Source: Lycium barbarum (taxonomy: Eukaryota > Streptophyta > Magnoliopsida > Solanales > Solanaceae). Taken from it: 64,000 bases of DNA. Of this stretch, positions 59,055 through 64,000 are shown piece by piece. Numbering within the stretch: the stretch's first letter is position 1; every line of letters starts with the position of its first letter. Made by a program: the position numbers and the translations under genes. The notes beneath the pieces were generated by a model, which saw nothing but the letters and a program-made list of their open reading frames with translations, was not told the DNA's origin and ran no database searches. Location: NCBI RefSeq assembly GCF_019175385.1, contig NC_083344.1, forward strand, positions 64,852,782 through 64,916,781. Reading direction: 5' to 3'.

Positions 59055-59455
59055 AGGGCCAAGAAGGCCAATATGATAGAGAGCAGATGTTTGTCCATGG
59101 AGTGGACTTTTTCTGATTATTGGATTTACTTAAAAAATGCCCTATAATCCCACTAGAGAAAATATTATTAATAAAAAGCACTGGGATTTCTATTTTTTGG
59201 GAACAATACATTTGTTTTACATATGGAACAATTTTGCTTCATACGCTATTAGCCTTGGAGCAACGAGGTATAGGAAAGGGAATTATATATTGTCTAAATG
59301 CTTACTTGATATAACTGCTTTGTGTGAAAATCATACAATTTGTTCAAACTCTTCATTGGTCCACATTCCGGTCACTACCCAAAAGAAAAACCAAGAAAAT
59401 AACCCCCAAAACAAATTTAGCTCAACTTTTAAAAAGGTTGATTTACTAATAGGAA
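59055..59455 (+). other. T1 spacer after the first ORF
   Basis: AT-rich, about 400 bp. The first 60 bases may still be the decayed C-terminus of the first ORF. The rest shows nothing recognisable. Confidence 0.5.
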
Positions 59456-60435
59456 ATGGAGACTCCAGACAACATGAGTGCGACTTCTCCTTACGTCAAC
59501 CTAGTCAGTGATGATGAGGACATGGAAGCGACAAGTGAAAAAAATCGACAATGGGACAATAGAATGGCCCTGGCCACTGCTAGAATGAAAGAGGCTGTAC
59601 AAACCACTAAACCAGCCAATAAGAAAATGAAAGAAGCAGAAACCCTTCTAGCCTATGTTGAAGAATTAACTAAGCAACACCGTATCAATCGGGTAAAACA
59701 GGGAAAAGCACCTGAAGCTCCACTCGGAGTTATGTCCTACTCAATCAACAAGAAGGGATTTACTCCATACCATATGGAGACGACGAATTATTTATCCCCA
59801 ATCTGAAAGTCTATGGAAACCCGCATGAATTTCAGCTCTAGGAAACTCCAGTTTTATGCACAATTGTTCTTAAGGGCACAAGATCGTACAATTGGGGCAC
59901 ACCAATAAAGTTGTCTAAACAAGAACTCTTGGAAACTTTGGGGAACTTTGGAGTGTATGCGCAAAGCCCTAATCTGTTGCCGCCATGCGCTCCTTTTATG
60001 ATTTACAGCAAATGCCTCTACAACCAGAGTCAGTCAGGTCATACAGCCAACGAGTGTGGAGCATTGGAAAGGAAGCTTATCCAATGGATTGATCAAGGGA
60101 GAATTAGCCAACTGTAGGGGCCCCACTCTCTCTTGGCTCATGACCAAGGAAGAAACCATCCGGAAAGGATATCAAAGGTTAGGTTCTGGAGGAGCGACTT
60201 TTCTAAATTTGAAGAGTCATACGCCAGGATCCACTCCCTACTATGTAGTGTGAAGAAGATAAGAGCAGTGCCCCAAACATATCAGGGTCGCCCAGGATCT
60301 CCGAAAGAAAGGGTTTGTGTGTATCACCATGGCCGCCCTGGTCATGACATTGAAGAATGTGTGAATTTCAACCTTGAACCGGAACGCCTCGTGAATAAAG
60401 GCCATGTTTGGATTGTCGTGGGAAGACAAGGATAG
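59456..60435 (+). pseudogene. T1 Gag-like segment with zinc-knuckle-like motifs
   Basis: Begins near METPDN with a charged, probably helical stretch (59500-59690), then a broken frame leading to two motifs of the form C-x2-H-x5-H-x4-C: CLYNQSQSGHTANEC (60013-60057, first His lost) and CVYHHGRPGHDIEEC (60316-60360). Such motifs normally sit at the end of Tat-type Gag, yet here they precede the main Gag. Frameshifts and stops show it is dead. Exact identity uncertain. Confidence 0.55.
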
Positions 60436-61020
60436 AAGATAAAGATAAAGAAGACAATGAAGACCTGTTTAGTATGGTTGGGTAGAAAACATGAGTATCC
60501 CTTTACTGCTTTCAATAAGATAGAGTATCCCTTTCCCTTTCTATATAAACGGAATCACGCCGACCTGATGTCCCGTTGGGGATATGTGGGAAACTTACTT
60601 AAGACCTGGTCAGGATAGTAAAACTAAGTTTCGGGTAGCATAGGAAAAACCTTTTCTGTGTATGCCTGAACTACGGATGGACCTGATTTCCCTTTGGTGG
60701 GATATGTAGGCAGTCTATTTAAGACTCAGTCCTTTTATAATAAAAATCTAAATCCCCCTTAGTACAGGATGGGGAAGAAGCAAATCAACCATAAAAACCA
60801 CTTACCAAAAAGTCAATTTTCCCAAAAGTGCAAAATACCAAAAGACTCTTGGAATGTGAATCGGTCAAGAGTTGAAATAAAAAGTATGACTTTATGTGTT
60901 ATAAACTACAAACAACGTGATATCTTGTATTTCGTGCTTAAATCTAACGCTAATTTGGGAGCTTTTGAGTTGTTTTCTCTTATAGATAGGGGTCGATTCG
61001 CTGGCACCAGTTACTCGATC
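60436..61020 (+). other. T1 spacer with a duplicated block
   Basis: Two related blocks (from about 60561 and 60679) share GACCTGAT.TCCC, GGGATATGT.GG, TTTAAGAC or CTTAAGAC. The word GGGATA(T/C)GTAGGCA is characteristic of Tat-type leaders as I know them. No coding signal. Confidence 0.6.
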
Positions 61021-62700
61021 AAAAGTTGACGCAGCGTTCTTAAACCCTCAAGAAGAAAACATGCCTGAAACTCCACCACTGAACAGAACTGCTTTGGTCG
61101 AAAGTACCCTAACAGCTGGCATAGCTGGAATGCCTTTGGAAGAGGCTGTTAGCTTACTGATGAGGTAATTGGCTAAAGCTAGAGAGGAAGCGGACAGGCT
61201 GGGGCCGAATAAGAAAACGCTACTAATGTTGAGGCTAGGAGACCTCCACCCACTTTACCAAATCTGGATTTAACAATTCCTGACCATTTCTCGCAAACCC
61301 GGACTGGGGATACCTTTCAAAGTCCACTACACCCAAATACCACCCATATGGGGAATTCCTCCCACCAAACCCCAGCTTTTCAAACACCTGCTCATACTCC
61401 AAACGCAAATGCTTATCAAGCCCCTCGGGCAATAGGAGTTCCTGTGATTCACCCCGTGCAACCAAATGTCACTTTTCAAGACCATGTCACCCATATTGAC
61501 TCCTCGCCAGTACTGGAGAACATGAAAATGTTCTTTGAAGCAAGAATAGATAAAATTGAGAAAGACATGAAGAAGAAAATTGTTGAACTAGAACATGGCT
61601 CTAAAAAGAAAGAGAGGTTGAGATACTCTGACTTGTGCATACATCCAGACCTAGGTCTACCAGAAGGCTTCAAGATTCCTAAGTTTGATCACTTCAATGG
61701 GCCGGCCAATCCTAGAGCCCACCTGAGGTCCTACTGCGACCAGTTGGTTGAAAATGGCAAAAATGAAGCTTTGCTCATGAAGTTATTTAGTCGAAGTCTG
61801 TCAGGAACAGCTATTGAATGGTTTATCTCTCAAGACATTAGCTGATGGAAAACATGGGAAGAAATGGCAAGTTCGTTCATGGAAAGATTCCGCTTCAATG
61901 TGGAAAATGTGTCTGATCGGTTCTCATTGAAGAAAATTAGTCAGAAATAACCTGAAACCTACTGAGAATATGCTAGTAGCTGGAGAGACAAAGTGGCATG
62001 TGTGCAACCACCTATGACTGAAGCTAAGCTGGTAGCCGCATTTATATAATAACAGGAAGCTGATTACTTTGGCAAAATGATAACTGTGAAAGGGAGTTCA
62101 TTTGCGGATTTAGTCGTCGTTAGGGAAGATATCGAAGATGGTCTCAAGACCGGCAGGATTGTTAGTGTACTAAACAGGAGTAGGTGCGTCCGGTATCGCT
62201 GGCGGAAAAAAGAAAAGAGAAGCTATAGCCTATGTTTCTTGAACCACCAGCCCGAAAAGCCGTCGAAAAGAGATGACCCACAAAAATCCATATAACTACC
62301 CATCACCCCCACCAACCAACTATATCGCACAATCTGGCTACCAAGCTCCACAACCAAATTATCAAATACCAGCACCAAGACACCGAGCTCCAGGACCAAA
62401 TTATCGAATGCTATGACCCAATAACCAAGCTCCACAAAATCAGACTTTCCAAAACCAGCCTCCACCAGCAAACTATGAGGCACCCCAAAAGAAACCTATG
62501 GGCGTATTCACTCCTTTTCTAGAATCAAGGACAAATTTATTTGCCAAGCTAAGAGATACCGTGCGAATAAGCAGTGTTCCACAAAAACCTGCTAATCCTA
62601 CGGAGCGATGGTACAGGCCGAATTTCACTTGCGCCTACCATTCTAACCAAGTTAACCATGCCACTGAATATTGCATAAACCTAAGGTACAAACTATAGGA
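61021..62700 (+). pseudogene. T1 gag
   Basis: Best open part 61348-61845: Pro-rich N-terminal half, a coiled-coil-like stretch (61530-61610), then the capsid signature YSDLCIHPDL..PKFDHFNG..HLRSYCDQL and SLSGTAIEWF. The match continues after stops (from 61843) with MERFRFNVENVSDRFSL and beyond to 62200. The frame shifts before 62498, where a knuckle CAYHSNQVNHATEYC (62630-62674) precedes a TAG at 62697. Clearly a Tat/Ogre-type Gag, not the chromovirus type; inactive. Confidence 0.82.
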
Positions 62701-62701
62701 T

Positions 62702-64000
62702 ATGATTGACAATCATGAGCTTATCTCGGAACTAACACCTCTGAATATGAACACAAATCCGCTCCCAAAGCATGGAGGAAACCAAATTGACATGATAGAA
62801 AGAGGTGATGAATGGGAAGAGAGCCCGACGATAATTCATCTAGATATTGTAGGGTTAGAGAGCACTGTCGCCTCATTGTCTTTAATGGAGCGAAAAGAAG
62901 TGTTAATCCCTTTGACAAAGGAGTCTGAGACATCTATTGTAGCCAAAAGAGAGCCTTTCGTGTTCAAATACCCCTCAACGGTCGCTCGAATTCACAATGA
63001 ACTATTCATACTCAAAACATCAGGACTGGTTGAGAATGCACCCTTTGTGATCAAAATGCCGCACCAGATGATGATCAATAACGAAAAAGAGATAGCTGCT
63101 ATGGTTTAGGGTATGACTAGGTCAGAAAGGTGTTATTCCCCAGAAGACCTGTGCTCGAAGCGCCACATCGCGAAAACCCTCAAAAAAGACCAATCACTGA
63201 AGGTGAAGCTGAAAACTTCTAGAGGCAAATGCCTGTAAAAGATTATTCGATTATTGAGCACCTGCATAGGACTCCTACCAGGATATCGGTAATGTCCTTG
63301 CTACTCAGTTCATCTCAACATCGCTTAGCTTTAATGGAAGCCTTGGATGAAGTGAAAGTACCCATTGGCACTACAAGTGAAACATTGGCTGAAATTGTGG
63401 GGTATGTTGTGTGAGCACATAGGCTATCATTTTCTGATAATGAATTACCATAGGAAGGGAAGTCCCACAATAAAGCCCGACACATAATAGTCAAATGTCG
63501 TGACAGAATTATCTCTCAAGTACTGATTGACGGAGGAGTTGGGTTGAATGTATACCCTGTGACCACTCTGAAACAAGTCGGGTATGATATTGGCAGGATC
63601 CGTCAGAGTCGAACCAACGTAGAAGCTTATGATGGCGCGACCAGCAACCCAATTGGAGAAATAGATCTACACATACAAATGGGCCTCGCGGGTTCGTACT
63701 GGAGTTCATCATCATGGACATCAAAAGAAGCTATAACATGTTGTTAGGCCGACTATGGTTGCACGCCGCCGGGGTTGTAGCATCTTCGTTACAGCAGTCT
63801 CTCAAATTCATATGGGATGATCAAGAAGTCATGATTCACGGCAAAGGAAGTGTCCACAACTATCCGGATAACTCTGTATAAGTCATAGAGAAATCACCAG
63901 TTGGAGCTGATTTTCACACTGTTGAGCTAGCCATGATAGATTGTAGGGGAGATGATGAAGATATCCCTATGCCACTGGTCTATAAAATGGTTGCTACAAC
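62702..64000 (+). pseudogene. T1 Gag-protease linker and aspartic protease, cut by the window end
   Basis: 62702-63109 is an open linker. After a frame change, 63229-63412 gives the typical pre-protease stretch (TPTRISVMSLLLSS). The protease active site LIDGG follows (Asp 63529-63531), then GLNVYPVTTLKQVGYD and, after a one-base frameshift near 63690, the second protease half with SYNMLLGR and LHAAGVVASSLQQ. A TAA near 63880 and a TAG at 63214 add to the damage. The substitution of the usual Ser after DGG by Val is unusual. Confidence 0.82.

Larger units (their letters stand above)
37331..64000 (+). mobile_element. T1: Tat/Ogre-type Ty3/gypsy element, 3' end outside the window
   Basis: 5' LTR starts TGTTGACACCTAATTTT and ends before a primer site of the Tat/Ogre kind (GCGACTCTGCTGGGGA). 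It encodes an extra ORF upstream of Gag, then Gag and a protease with the DGG-type active site. Removing E4 and one TSD copy leaves a 5' LTR of about 5.6 kb. It carries many stops and frameshifts, and is older than E4 and S1, which sit inside it. RT, integrase and the 3' LTR lie beyond the window. Confidence 0.85.

Overview
The window is plant nuclear DNA made almost entirely of nested LTR retrotransposons. I see no host gene, tRNA gene or intact ORF. The element families, tRNA-iMet primer sites and LTR styles suggest a Solanaceae genome, probably gene-poor (pericentromeric) heterochromatin; the species cannot be told from sequence alone. Labels are mine. E1, E2, E3 and E4 are Ty3/gypsy chromoviruses (Tekay/Del type: Gag with zinc knuckles, protease, RT, RNase H, integrase, chromodomain). 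N1 and N2 are non-autonomous LARD-like elements. S1 is a solo LTR. T1 is a Tat/Ogre-type Ty3/gypsy element.

Layout. 1-6322 is the 3' two thirds of E1 (+). 6323-7420 is unassigned decayed DNA. An old minus-strand element, E3, is split by E2 (+, 8283-34526, TSD gagca): the 3' part of E3 gag lies at 7421-8282, the 5' part at 34527-34800, and its LTR remnant runs to about 36675. The 5' LTR of E2 itself holds two young insertions: N1 (+, 9180-16351) and N2 (-, 16688-25871, TSD attcc). 37331 to the window end is T1 (+). Its 5' LTR is split by E4 (+, 40649-51372, TSD gcata) and its first ORF by S1 (54592-57865). The order of insertion is therefore E3, then E2, then N1 and N2; and T1, then E4 and S1.

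Coding state. The gag-pol frames of E1 and E4 are broken only by nonsense codons, with no frameshift. E2 has lost its gag start and carries stops plus a compensated frameshift pair. T1 is heavily decayed. N1 and N2 have about 3.1-3.5 kb LTRs and short non-coding interiors (0.87 and 2.2 kb), so they would depend on proteins made by relatives of E1, E2 or E4.

Most notable. (1) Both non-autonomous elements carry a segment colinear with plant 5S rRNA in their internal region, with the A-box and C-box stretches kept while the rest has diverged. (2) Just after the primer site, N1, N2 and E2 share a stem-loop whose loop is a six-base palindrome, GTGCAC or GCGCGC, which looks like a retroviral dimerization site. 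It is followed by a shared 15-base motif ATCGTGCGATAGAGC upstream of gag. (3) All LTR families share two hairpins with compensatory base changes, ending at a GT splice-donor-like site. In E4 the 5' LTR stops exactly at that site and resumes inside the leader, as if an intron holding U5, the primer site and the dimer loop had been removed. (4) A 51-base exon-like block and a hairpin just before the polypurine tract are conserved across families. Together these describe a shared structured leader used by autonomous and parasitic elements.
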